Shown in pieces: positions 1 through 7,233 of a stretch of DNA of 19,669 nt. The translations under genes and the position numbers were made by a program. The notes beneath the pieces were generated by a model. It was not told where the DNA came from, did no database searches, and worked only from the letters and a program-made list of their open reading frames with translations. Origin of the DNA: Gemmatimonadota bacterium (GTDB lineage: Bacteria; Latescibacterota; UBA2968); assembly GCA_002714465.1 (NCBI GenBank), contig PAXL01000018.1, positions 32,866 through 52,534 on the forward strand, in the 5' to 3' direction. Every line of letters starts with the position of its first letter. Positions within the stretch are counted from its first letter, which is position 1.

Positions 1-930
1 ATATGTTGATGCGCCTTCCATATGGAGCCAGCCACGGTGGGCCGCCGGCGATTCGACCGTTTTTCGCAGACTGAAGGTTACGTGGTACGGTCCGGCGAAA
101 TCCGGTGCGAAGTATCCGACCGGGTCGAGGTATGCCGCTGGTGTCAGGACAACCCACGTCAGAACGAGAACGCCTGACGCGATCCAGATGTTGCGGCTCT
201 TGATCACCTGAAGGACGGATGTCGGGTCGAGCGGATGACCCTGGCGAAAGAGGTGAGCGAGTGTGAGAGGAAGAAAGAGGAAAAGCCCGTTGAGCTTCGT
301 CGCGACGGCCAGCCCGACAAAAAGACCGGCGAGGATGTAGTCTCGCGTCTGCCCCTTAACCAGAATCCGAAGAGAGGCCCACAACGCAGCCCCAAACCAG
401 AGCGCGAGCAGCCCATCCACCGTCGCAAAGTGGGCGGCCTGAACAGACATTGGTGAAAGCGCAGCAAGTCCGACACACACCAGCCCACCCGGGACACAGA
501 ACAAAGCACGGCCGATCAGCCAGACGATCCAGACCAGAACCAAGCACGCGATAGCAGACACCCAGCGGCCCGCGATCCGCGACAGATCCGCATCCCTTAC
601 GCGCTCGCCGAACGGCTCGAAACCCAGAACCGCTCCCCCGACCACCGCCGCTGCACGATTCAGATACAGAAAGACCGTGCCGTAGCTCGTGAACAGGTAG
701 GTCTGGCCCCCGTAGACGTGCGTCGGAACAATACCCTCAGACAGCGTTGTCGCCGCCTGATTTATCGCTTCGGCATCCGGCTGAAACCCGGCTTGATTCA
801 CTGCCAGCGGCTTGCCATCCCTCGTGTAGCCCTCAAGCGACCGAGCACCCCAATCCAGCCCGGAGAAGCGCAGCAAGGCTGCTGCTAGAAAAATGCAGAC
901 GAGCGCAATGCCCGCAAGGCGCTGACTCAC
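1..930 (-). CDS. GT39/ArnT-like membrane glycosyltransferase (3' end cut by window edge)
   Basis: The minus strand is open from a GTG at 930 to the window edge, giving 310 codons with no stop. The start is preceded by an AAAGGGA ribosome binding site about 7 bases away. The N-terminus has a membrane segment followed by LRFSGLDWG, which resembles the opening of dolichyl-phosphate-mannose-type and ArnT-type glycosyltransferases. It is followed by a periplasmic-loop-like stretch containing FQPDAEAINQA, comparable to the acidic FHPDE-type catalytic loop of that superfamily. Further hydrophobic segments follow (ACLVLVWIVWLIGRALF, GLVCVGLAALSP, IWIASGVLVLTWVVLTP), with TKLNGLFLFLPL between them. 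Family members transfer a sugar from a polyprenyl-phosphate carrier to a protein or lipid at the outer face of the inner membrane. The C-terminal half is not in the window, so the acceptor cannot be guessed. It is the last of four consecutive minus-strand genes but lies about 190 bases beyond the P-loop gene. Confidence 0.78.
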   Translation of the reverse strand, partial: MSQRLAGIALVCIFLAAALLRFSGLDWGARSLEGYTRDGKPLAVNQAGFQPDAEAINQAATTLSEGIVPTHVYGGQTYLFTSYGTVFLYLNRAAAVVGGAVLGFEPFGERVRDADLSRIAGRWVSAIACLVLVWIVWLIGRALFCVPGGLVCVGLAALSPMSVQAAHFATVDGLLALWFGAALWASLRILVKGQTRDYILAGLFVGLAVATKLNGLFLFLPLTLAHLFRQGHPLDPTSVLQVIKSRNIWIASGVLVLTWVVLTPAAYLDPVGYFAPDFAGPYHVTFSLRKTVESPAAHRGWLHMEGASTY

Positions 931-1121
931 CCCAGTCCCTTTAGTCTCTCGAGGCAGAAGGCGCAACCTGCCGACCCTCCCCTGGCCCCAGACTCGTTGT
1001 AGAAGCGTCGCACCGTTTCCTCGGCGGCTGATTGTAATGGATCAACCCGAACACTATCTAGGTCTCCGACTCCTTGCCCTTCTTCGCACAACCATTGTTC
1101 TGGTCTCTTCTTGTCTTTGGC

Positions 1122-1775
1122 TCAGCGCTTGGCGCTAGACGAGGACGCGCTCTGCGCTTGGCGTATCAACAAATCCCGCGTGTCCAGATGCGGTATCGAC
1201 TCTCGCAGGAACACCTCCAGCAACCCTTCCGGCGTCATCTCCGACGTATCGATCACGAACTTCCTCTTGATCCACGTCCTCCGATATTCGAGGTCGAACG
1301 CCTCCTGCATCTCCTCGATATCCGATTCCGGCATCACCTGATAGCGATGCGGATCGTCCTTCATCCGCTGCACAATCACGTCTCGGTCAGCCGTCAGGTG
1401 CACCAGAATCGTATCCGACGGCAGCCCTTCTTCCCACGCCCTAGTTGTCTCCGCCAGCCGACCGAGCGACGGGTAGTAATACTTCGGCCCGTAGATCGAC
1501 TCTTCGATGTGAAACCCACCCAGCAGGATGTGCTCATACTTGTTGATCAGCCGGACGTGATATGCGATCTGAAACCGCTGAAATCGTTCCTTCAGCACCT
1601 CCGGAAGCTTTTTCATCACCTGCTGGTCTTTCTCGGACTTTAGCATCTGGCAGTCCGGGATCGAGAAATGGTCATCCAAGTGATGATGGATCCCGTTCTC
1701 GTGCCCCCAGTCCATCAACCCCTGACAGAGCGTGCTCTTACCCGTGTATTCCATCCCGACCAGAATCAGCCTCAT
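1122..1775 (-). CDS. Small P-loop NTPase, thymidylate/nucleotide-kinase-like
   Basis: A 217-residue protein beginning MRLILVGMEYTGKST, a Walker A motif at residues 7-15 (GxxxxGKST) directly after beta-strand 1, as in small nucleotide and sugar kinases. GGAGG lies 7 bases before the ATG. Residues LDDHFSIPD look like the base or phosphate-acceptor Asp region, and TILVHLTADRDVIVQRMKDDPHR resembles the LID-like arm of deoxynucleoside/thymidylate kinases, where an Arg-rich segment closes on ATP. The C-terminus is Ser/Ala-rich and probably disordered. I recognise the fold class, not the substrate. Its neighbours upstream on the same strand are an epimerase and a DapA-like aldolase, so a sugar- or nucleotide-metabolite kinase is possible, but this is inference. 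Confidence 0.8.
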   Translation of the reverse strand: MRLILVGMEYTGKSTLCQGLMDWGHENGIHHHLDDHFSIPDCQMLKSEKDQQVMKKLPEVLKERFQRFQIAYHVRLINKYEHILLGGFHIEESIYGPKYYYPSLGRLAETTRAWEEGLPSDTILVHLTADRDVIVQRMKDDPHRYQVMPESDIEEMQEAFDLEYRRTWIKRKFVIDTSEMTPEGLLEVFLRESIPHLDTRDLLIRQAQSASSSSAKR

Positions 1776-1885
1776 ATGCTATCCTCCATCGTTGTTTCAG
1801 ATACAGCCGCGAACGCGTTTCCGTTTGGCGTTTAAGAGAGTTCAGGAACATCAACCCAATAAGTTTGTATTTGCCTGCCCTACCG

Positions 1886-2713
1886 TCAGCGCGTAACCAG
1901 CGCCTCAGCATCGTGCACAGGCGTATACCCCACCTCTTCTCTCGCCGTCTCGATATCGAAGATGCTGTATGTGTTGTCCGAGATCACGTAGTAGTGTGCT
2001 CCACTCCGAAGCGTTCCATTCCTGTGCGCCTTGAAGCACCCATCCACAAACTGAGCCGCATCTTCCTGATGACACCAGACCGTGAAGTAGGCGACCTCTT
2101 CGGTCATCGCATTCCGCGCGTTGATCCCACCCCAACGAGCCGCAACCGCACTCTGTCCGAGCGCTCCCAGTCGTTGGCACCAAGCCTCGACATACGCCTT
2201 TGTGAGCCCATAGTCCCCTGTAGGGCAGGGTTCAAGCCTCGCAGACAGCCTAGGCCACGGGTCCACGCCATCGAAAGCTCGGGCCGCGATCCTCGAGAAC
2301 GGCTCCTTGTCGAACGGAAAGTAGGCGCCACCTGTGGCGTGAACCGAACTCGATCCGATCACCATCGCTGAGGGACACACATCCATCACGGCCTGGAAAA
2401 CCTGGTCGGTCATCCGGTTCATCGGACCCAGTTCACCTGTCCGTGCCAGATAAACCACGAGATCACGCCCCTCAAGCGCTCGCCTCAGCCCGTCGTCATC
2501 CTCCTGAATATCCAGATCAAGAAAATGCCGATGCGCCTCTTGGGCCGTCGCCTTGTCCTTCGCCCCAGGCAAATCCAGCGAAGTCACAACATAGTCCGGA
2601 TCCAGCTTAGGCAAATACGTCCTGAACCCCGACCCGATATTCCCCCTACCGCCAATCAACAGCACATCAATCAATGCTTCGTTTCTCCTCTTTAGCTCCG
2701 ACTCTTCACTCAT
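1886..2713 (-). CDS. NAD-dependent epimerase/dehydratase (extended SDR-like)
   Basis: A 275-residue protein in the longest reading. VLLIGGRGNIGSGF (residues 17-30) is a Rossmann NAD(P)-binding turn of the GxxGxxG type. D47 in SLDLPG follows beta-2 and may hold the adenosine ribose. SSS at 121-123 and Y168-GLT-K172 supply the Ser/YxxxK catalytic set of extended SDRs. It ends with a typical short substrate domain (TARE-EVGYTP-type ending). The ATG at 2713 has only a weak ribosome site, whereas a TTG at 2674 (codon 14) has AGAGGAG about 10 bases upstream and would place the Rossmann strand right at the N-terminus as usual. I therefore consider 2674 a serious alternative start. It lies 37-76 bases after the DapA-like gene and is probably co-transcribed. 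The substrate is likely a sugar or sugar acid; identity not known. Confidence 0.88.
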   Translation of the reverse strand: MSEESELKRRNEALIDVLLIGGRGNIGSGFRTYLPKLDPDYVVTSLDLPGAKDKATAQEAHRHFLDLDIQEDDDGLRRALEGRDLVVYLARTGELGPMNRMTDQVFQAVMDVCPSAMVIGSSSVHATGGAYFPFDKEPFSRIAARAFDGVDPWPRLSARLEPCPTGDYGLTKAYVEAWCQRLGALGQSAVAARWGGINARNAMTEEVAYFTVWCHQEDAAQFVDGCFKAHRNGTLRSGAHYYVISDNTYSIFDIETAREEVGYTPVHDAEALVTR

Positions 2714-2750
2714 TTGTAGCCGTCCGTTTGGATTTTGAGACTATGCAGAG

Positions 2751-3644
2751 TCATTTGAAACCAATCAGATCACTAAGTTCTTCGAGTATAGCATCCAGCT
2801 CCAAATGATCGCCTTCATCCATCTGCACAGCGCCCGGCGTCCGCATCAGATTGTTCTCGAATACCCCTCTCCGCACAAGTACCTCTTTACAGACCTGCAA
2901 CCCCACCATGATCAGCTGGTTGATCAGCGGCAGATGTGCGTTGTACAGTCTACGCGCTTCAGCCCTGTCACCCGCCTGAAAGGCATCCCACGTCTTCACA
3001 TACAAATCGAGCGTCTGTGCGGCGGGCATAAACCCGGAAGAGCCCCGCTCCATCTCGGACATCATCCAACGACCGTGTCCGCCACCGAAGATCCCAAGAC
3101 ATTCATCACCTGCGTCCTGAATCACCTGTGTCAGGTTGTGTGCACTCGGCTCCCGCTCCTCTTTTAAGTACTTCACCTCCTTAATCTCAGTAAGTAGCCG
3201 GACCAGAAACGGTGGCGGCAGCGGAACGATCGGAGCGTGCTGAATCATAATCGGCAATCCCACTTCTGCAATCGCTCGATAGTAGTCCATCACCTGATCG
3301 AGCGATGCCGGCGAGATATACGGAGGCAACGCGATCAATGCATCAGCACCCGCCTCGGCAGCGGACCGTGCAAGCTCCGTCGCCACCGCCCGACTCGGCG
3401 CCGCCACGCCGGCCACCACCGGAATCCGTTTAGCCGTCGTCTCACAGACAACCTTCAACGCATCGGCCCGCTCCGCGTCTGTCAGATACTGAAACTCGCC
3501 TCCGAGTACGGGATAAACGAGCCCGTGAGACCCACAGGCGACGCTGAACTCAACCTGCCGCGCCATCACCTGCATATCAATCGCATCCACCTCCGTCAAC
3601 GGCGTCTGCAGAACAGCAAATATCCCTCTCCAGCCCTCAGCCAT
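2751..3644 (-). CDS. Dihydrodipicolinate synthase/N-acetylneuraminate lyase-family aldolase, atypical active site
   Basis: A 297-residue TIM-barrel protein. The start is taken at the ATG at 3644 because AAGGAG sits 7 bases upstream; an ATG 24 bases earlier (3668) has no such site. The N-terminus GIFAVLQTPLTEV, the ADALIALPPYISP block and the Schiff-base lysine in VKYLKEE (K161) are typical of the DapA/NanA/KdgD superfamily. These enzymes condense or cleave pyruvate or 2-keto acids through a lysine imine. Two signature elements are changed: the GTTGE carboxylate-binding loop reads PVLGGEF (about residues 45-51), and the YNxP motif carrying the catalytic Tyr reads QHAP (135-138). It is therefore unlikely to be the lysine-pathway DapA and more likely acts on a sugar-acid-derived substrate. 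It is first in the minus-strand cluster with the epimerase. Confidence 0.9.
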   Translation of the reverse strand: MAEGWRGIFAVLQTPLTEVDAIDMQVMARQVEFSVACGSHGLVYPVLGGEFQYLTDAERADALKVVCETTAKRIPVVAGVAAPSRAVATELARSAAEAGADALIALPPYISPASLDQVMDYYRAIAEVGLPIMIQHAPIVPLPPPFLVRLLTEIKEVKYLKEEREPSAHNLTQVIQDAGDECLGIFGGGHGRWMMSEMERGSSGFMPAAQTLDLYVKTWDAFQAGDRAEARRLYNAHLPLINQLIMVGLQVCKEVLVRRGVFENNLMRTPGAVQMDEGDHLELDAILEELSDLIGFK

Positions 3645-3668
3645 CTCTATCTCCTTATCCCAGCGCAT

Positions 3669-3896
3669 TTCAGTCCCGCCGGTTCCGATCCCATACGATG
3701 CGCTATTTCAGGCGCCGATGAATTTGATCTCGCGGATTATCGTCGTCTACCTCAGCGCATCTGCCTGTGATCACGTTGACCCCCTCAGCACGATCGAGAT
3801 CCCCGCAAACCTTCCCCTGCGCGATCTGCTCCACCCGGTGACGCCTGACTCTCCTACCAGCTACTAACTATTCCCACACTCACCCACGCCCACTTT
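3669..3896. other. Gene-free leader upstream of the DapA-like gene
   Basis: About 230 bases between the candidate minus-strand promoter and the DapA-like start. I see no convincing conserved ORF. On the minus strand a GTG-initiated 23-codon reading frame ends with TAG shortly before the gene, but it has no ribosome site or recognisable sequence. It may simply be a long 5' leader. Confidence 0.3.
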
Positions 3897-3924
3897 ATGA
3901 TACCACCCCATCCACTCTCCGCAA
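3897..3924 (-). promoter_or_regulatory. Candidate sigma-70-type promoter for the DapA-like cluster
   Basis: Read on the minus strand: TTGCGG (3919-3924), 16-base spacer, TATCAT (3897-3902). The -10 matches the consensus at five of six positions; the -35 is weak. It is placed back to back with the plus-strand promoter at 3934-3962. Confidence 0.3.
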
Positions 3925-3933
3925 CAACCCGCC

Positions 3934-3962
3934 TTGACCCCTCTGAACCGTCCCCCTATCTT
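3934..3962 (+). promoter_or_regulatory. Candidate sigma-70-type promoter for the lipoprotein-DUF350-aminopropyltransferase operon
   Basis: TTGACC (3934-3939), exactly 17 bases, then TATCTT (3957-3962). Both hexamers are close to consensus and the spacing is optimal. Initiation near 3969 would leave a leader of about 65 bases before the TTG start at 4034. Confidence 0.5.
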
Positions 3963-3972
3963 CGACATAGTG

Positions 3973-4017
3973 GCGGGTTACCTGAATCATCCCAGCTCTG
4001 ACCGCAGTCCAACCCGC
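3973..4017 (+). repeat. Inverted repeat in the operon's 5' leader
   Basis: GCGGGTT (3973-3979) is perfectly complementary to AACCCGC (4011-4017), enclosing 31 bases, and lies just downstream of the predicted transcription start and 16 bases before the first start codon. It could fold the leader into a stem-loop near the ribosome site; no known riboswitch class is recognised. Confidence 0.3.
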
Positions 4018-4033
4018 AGCTAAACATGGAGCC

Positions 4034-4711
4034 TTGAACGGTTTGAACCGCGCTTTACTTATCGTCCTATACCTGACACTCGCCGTCGGTTGCGGAACAC
4101 GCGACCCCGTCGTCGAAATGCAGGAAAGCCTAGCATCTGCCCCGGACTACACGATCGTCCTTGAAGATATGCAGGATGAGGGTCTCGTCTTCACCAACTA
4201 CTATCACCGATACCGAGTCATCCAAGGCGAGCGACAGGTCCAGACGGACTGGGTCGAGGTCGAAGAGGAGGTCTACCGCAAATACGAGCCCTTCCTCGGG
4301 ATGGCCCTCGTCTCGAAGTCCGAAGTGGACGGCGTAAACAGCAACCCGCACCCACCGGGCTACCATCACGTGGGTAACTCCACTTACGGATACTGGGGCG
4401 GTGGAGGATTCTGGATGTGGTATGGGCAGTATGCGATGATGCGGAACCTTCTTGGCGGTGGATTCGGACGCGGAATCTCGCGCGGCGATTACGACGACTA
4501 CCGAAACGTCAACCGTCGCGGAAGACCCTACTACGGGAATGGCGATTACGGGACAAACGGGAAGTTGACGAAACAAACACGCCCGACTTTCTACCAGCGC
4601 CGTCAAGCAAAAATGAAGCAGCGACAGAGCAGCTTCTCACAGAAGGCCCAGAGCCGGTTGGGTAGAACCCGCACCGGGTTTGGTGGCCGAAGCAGAGGAT
4701 TTGGAAAATGA
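4034..4711 (+). CDS. Gly/Arg-rich lipoprotein of the PspA-associated module
   Basis: 225 residues starting at TTG 4034, which has GGAG five bases upstream. An N-terminal hydrophobic signal (residues 6-19) ends in LAVGC, a lipobox with Cys20 as the lipidated residue, so the protein is probably anchored in the envelope. Residues 36-110 form an acidic globular part (TIVLEDMQDEG, TDWVEVEEEVY). The middle is aromatic and Gly-rich (YGYWGGGGFWMWYGQY). The tail is basic, ending in GFGGRSRGFGK. The acidic-then-Gly/Ser/Arg layout recalls DUF1190/YjfM-YgiB proteins that accompany DUF350 in enterobacterial yjf clusters, but I cannot confirm homology by eye. Its stop overlaps the DUF350 start by ATGA, so the two are translationally coupled. 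First gene of the plus-strand operon. Confidence 0.75.
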   Translation: MNGLNRALLIVLYLTLAVGCGTRDPVVEMQESLASAPDYTIVLEDMQDEGLVFTNYYHRYRVIQGERQVQTDWVEVEEEVYRKYEPFLGMALVSKSEVDGVNSNPHPPGYHHVGNSTYGYWGGGGFWMWYGQYAMMRNLLGGGFGRGISRGDYDDYRNVNRRGRPYYGNGDYGTNGKLTKQTRPTFYQRRQAKMKQRQSSFSQKAQSRLGRTRTGFGGRSRGFGK

Positions 4712-5568
4712 TGCTCGACGATTTGGTTTCCAGCGCCATCTACCTGGTCTCCTCCTTCATCCTGTTCTGGATCGGCAAGTTGGTCTACGACTGGACCACG
4801 CCGACCTACAACGTGAAGGAAGAGCTCGTAGAGAAGGACAACACCGCGCTGGCCATCGCCCTAATTGGTTACTACTTCGCTCTCGTGCTCGCGATCGGCG
4901 GCGTAATGTCTGGCGACTCTCGAGGTCTTGACGGGGACCTGATCGACATCGCGATCTACGGCCCGCTGACGATCATCCTCCTGAACCTCTCGCGCATCCT
5001 GAACGACCGCCTGATCCTTCGCAAATTCAGAGTCCGCGACGAGCTCATCGAGGATCAAAACACAGGTACAGGCGCCGTCGTCTTCGCCGGATACATCGCG
5101 ACTGGACTCGTCATCAACGGAGCCGTCTCCGGCGTCGCCGTCCTCGACGCCACGGGCTCGGTCATCAGCACTGTCGTCTTCTGGGCCCTCAGCCAGATTG
5201 CGCTGATCGCCGCAGAGTTCATCTACGATACCATTACGTCGTATGACATCCACGAAGAAATCGAAAGAGAGAACGTCGCTGCTGGAATCGCTTTCGGCGG
5301 CGCGCTCATAGCCCTCGGGAACATCCTCCGGCACGCTGCCTCGGGCGACCTGATCACCTGGTCGATCTCGCTCCAAGACTTCGGCGTCGAGCTGGCCTTG
5401 GGCCTGATACTCCTCCCGATCATCCGCTTCCTGTCCGACAAGATCCTGATCCCTGGCAGAAGCCTCACAGACGAGATCGTTAATCAGGAGAACCCCAACG
5501 TCGGTGCCGCCTTCATTGAGGCCTTCTCCTACATCGGCGCCTCCTTCCTGATCGTCTGGTCTCTGTAG
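4708..5568 (+). CDS. DUF350 (YjfL-like) integral membrane protein with four-fold internal repeat
   Basis: 286 residues, roughly eight hydrophobic segments. The motif [aromatic]-x-[VI]-[KR/H]-[DE]-E-[LI] followed by an acidic/Asn turn and a membrane helix recurs at about residues 34-69 (YNVKEELVEKDN), 107-142 (FRVRDELIEDQN), 179-213 (YDIHEEIEREN) and 252-286 (SLTDEIVNQEN), with a spacing of 72-73 residues. DUF350 domains usually come as one or two such units, so this is a doubled form. The family's function is not established. It is repeatedly found with PspA, DUF4178 and polyamine-type enzymes, and a channel or membrane-sensor role has been suggested. The ATG overlaps the lipoprotein stop (ATGA). 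Next gene starts within about 35-86 bases, consistent with one operon. Confidence 0.88.
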   Translation: MMLDDLVSSAIYLVSSFILFWIGKLVYDWTTPTYNVKEELVEKDNTALAIALIGYYFALVLAIGGVMSGDSRGLDGDLIDIAIYGPLTIILLNLSRILNDRLILRKFRVRDELIEDQNTGTGAVVFAGYIATGLVINGAVSGVAVLDATGSVISTVVFWALSQIALIAAEFIYDTITSYDIHEEIERENVAAGIAFGGALIALGNILRHAASGDLITWSISLQDFGVELALGLILLPIIRFLSDKILIPGRSLTDEIVNQENPNVGAAFIEAFSYIGASFLIVWSL

Positions 5569-5630
5569 TCGTCCCCAAGCCCCTCCTCCCTCGCTCCTTG
5601 GCTTGAATCAGGAGACGCGGGAGGAAGGAC

Positions 5631-5657
5631 TTGAAACGCCTCACCCTTTCTTCATGA
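5631..5657 (+). CDS. Possible translation-coupling leader mini-ORF
   Basis: A TTG preceded by GGGAGGAAGG begins an eight-codon frame (reads as MKRLTLSS) whose TGA overlaps the ATG of the aminopropyltransferase as ATGA. The main start otherwise lacks a Shine-Dalgarno sequence. The short spacing (two bases) between the site and the TTG weakens the case. Confidence 0.2.
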   Translation: MKRLTLSS

Positions 5658-7198
5658 CCTCACGCACAAACCAAAGCCGTCTCCTCAAAACCTGTCTCTT
5701 CGCCACCGGCCTCTCCGGCATCGTCGCAGAATTCACCCTCTCCACGCTTGCCAGCTATATCCTCGGCAACACAACCCTTCAGTGGACACTGATTATGTCC
5801 CTGATGCTGTTTACGATGGGTCTCGGAAGTCGTCTCAGCCGATACACCACAGACAACCTGCTCGACGTCTTCATTACCATCGAGTTCGTCCTGTCCACCC
5901 TGTGCGCGACGTGCGCGGTCGCAGCCTACTTCGGGACCGCCTGGCTCGGCGAATCCACTGTCGTGATCTACAGCTACGCTGGAGCCATCGGACTCCTGAT
6001 CGGGATGGAGATCCCTATTGTCGCCCGAATGAACGACGCCTACGAGGGACTCCGAACGAACATTGCATCGGTGATGGAGAAAGATTACTACGGCGCCCTG
6101 GTCGGCGGACTCCTCTTCGCCTTCTTCGCACTCCCAAAGCTGGGTCTGACATACACACCTATAGCGCTCGGAGCGATCAACTATGTCGTCGCCTCAGCGC
6201 TCTACTGGCGATACCGCGACCTCGCAGCCTATAAGACGAGACTCCACATCGCCTTCTGGAGTGCAGGCGCGGGCATCTTGGCGCTCTCTATCTTCGCGAA
6301 ACCGATCCTGCTGTTCGGTGAGCAAAGCCAGTATAAGGATCGCATCGTGTTCACGGCACAGACACCCTACCAGAAGCTCGTCATCACGGAGTGGCAAGAT
6401 GACCACTGGCTGTTCATCAACGGGAGTATCCAGTTCAGCACCTACGACGAGGAGCGTTATCACGAGCCTCTGGTTCACCCAGCGATGGGTGTCGCCGGTG
6501 ACATCAGTCGGATCCTGATCCTTGGGGGAGGCGATGGACTTGCACTTCGAGAAGTACTGAAGTACGGATCCGTCTCCAACGTCACACTCGTCGACCTAGA
6601 TCCGAAGATGACACGATTGGGATCGGAGAACCCAATCCTTGTCGCCGCCAACGACGAGGCTTTCTTAGACGAGCGTGTATCCGTGATCCATCAGGACGCC
6701 GGCACCTATGTTCGCGAGGCCGGGCAGATTTTCAACGTCATCATCATAGACCTCCCCGACCCGAAGGGCCCCGATCTCGCCCGTCTGTATGCGCGAGATT
6801 TCTACCGAGACTGCAAAAGAGCCCTGGCACGAGAGGGCGTTCTGGTCACACAGGCTTCAAGCCCGCTCCACGCCCCCAAAGCATTCCAGTGCATCCTAAA
6901 GACCGTCGCGAGCGCCGGTCTGTCCGCTGTCCCGTACCACACAACGATCCCCACGATGGGCACTTGGGGCTGGGTCATTGCACAGAAAGCCGATCTTGTC
7001 GGATCGACGGAACTTAAAGGTCGGCTCTCGAGACTGCAGTTCGAGATTGTCGAGACCGACTTCATCAACAACGAAGCAATTGTGGGGATGCTGCAATTCT
7101 GGAAGGGCGCCTTCGACGGCATGGGAACGCTCGCCATCAACACGATGATGGACCCCGTCGTCGACAAGTACTACCGAGAATCGGAGTGGGGGTTTTAG
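5654..7198 (+). CDS. Membrane-fused spermidine synthase-like aminopropyltransferase
   Basis: 514 residues from the ATG at 5654; an in-frame TTG at 5603 would add 17 residues but has no ribosome site. The first ~210 residues hold about seven membrane segments (GLSGIVAEFTLSTLASYILG onward). The C-terminal half is a Rossmann aminopropyltransferase: TPYQKLVI, INGSIQFSTYDEERYHEPLVHPA, the GGGDG dcAdoMet-binding motif, VDLDP, and the catalytic IDLPDPKGP loop with its Asp. Family enzymes transfer an aminopropyl group from decarboxylated AdoMet to an amine. The fusion to a polytopic membrane domain is a known subfamily and suggests a membrane-proximal or transported acceptor. A TTG mini-frame (5631-5657) with a strong GGGAGGAAGG site ends in TGA overlapping this ATG and may couple translation. 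Third gene of the operon with lipoprotein and DUF350. No AdoMet decarboxylase gene is present in the window. Confidence 0.9.
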   Translation: MTSRTNQSRLLKTCLFATGLSGIVAEFTLSTLASYILGNTTLQWTLIMSLMLFTMGLGSRLSRYTTDNLLDVFITIEFVLSTLCATCAVAAYFGTAWLGESTVVIYSYAGAIGLLIGMEIPIVARMNDAYEGLRTNIASVMEKDYYGALVGGLLFAFFALPKLGLTYTPIALGAINYVVASALYWRYRDLAAYKTRLHIAFWSAGAGILALSIFAKPILLFGEQSQYKDRIVFTAQTPYQKLVITEWQDDHWLFINGSIQFSTYDEERYHEPLVHPAMGVAGDISRILILGGGDGLALREVLKYGSVSNVTLVDLDPKMTRLGSENPILVAANDEAFLDERVSVIHQDAGTYVREAGQIFNVIIIDLPDPKGPDLARLYARDFYRDCKRALAREGVLVTQASSPLHAPKAFQCILKTVASAGLSAVPYHTTIPTMGTWGWVIAQKADLVGSTELKGRLSRLQFEIVETDFINNEAIVGMLQFWKGAFDGMGTLAINTMMDPVVDKYYRESEWGF

Positions 7199-7233
7199 GG
7201 GTTGACGATTAAGACGGACTCAAGGTGTCCGCG

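Noticed and set aside
3237..3770. 177-codon plus-strand frame opposite the DapA-like gene
   Set aside because: It is antisense to a clear aldolase gene, is rich in Arg/His as expected of a shadow, and has no family features.
7199..7233. Bidirectional terminator between the convergent operons
   Set aside because: Only a five-pair CGGAC/GTCCG stem without a proper T-tract is present; too weak to annotate.
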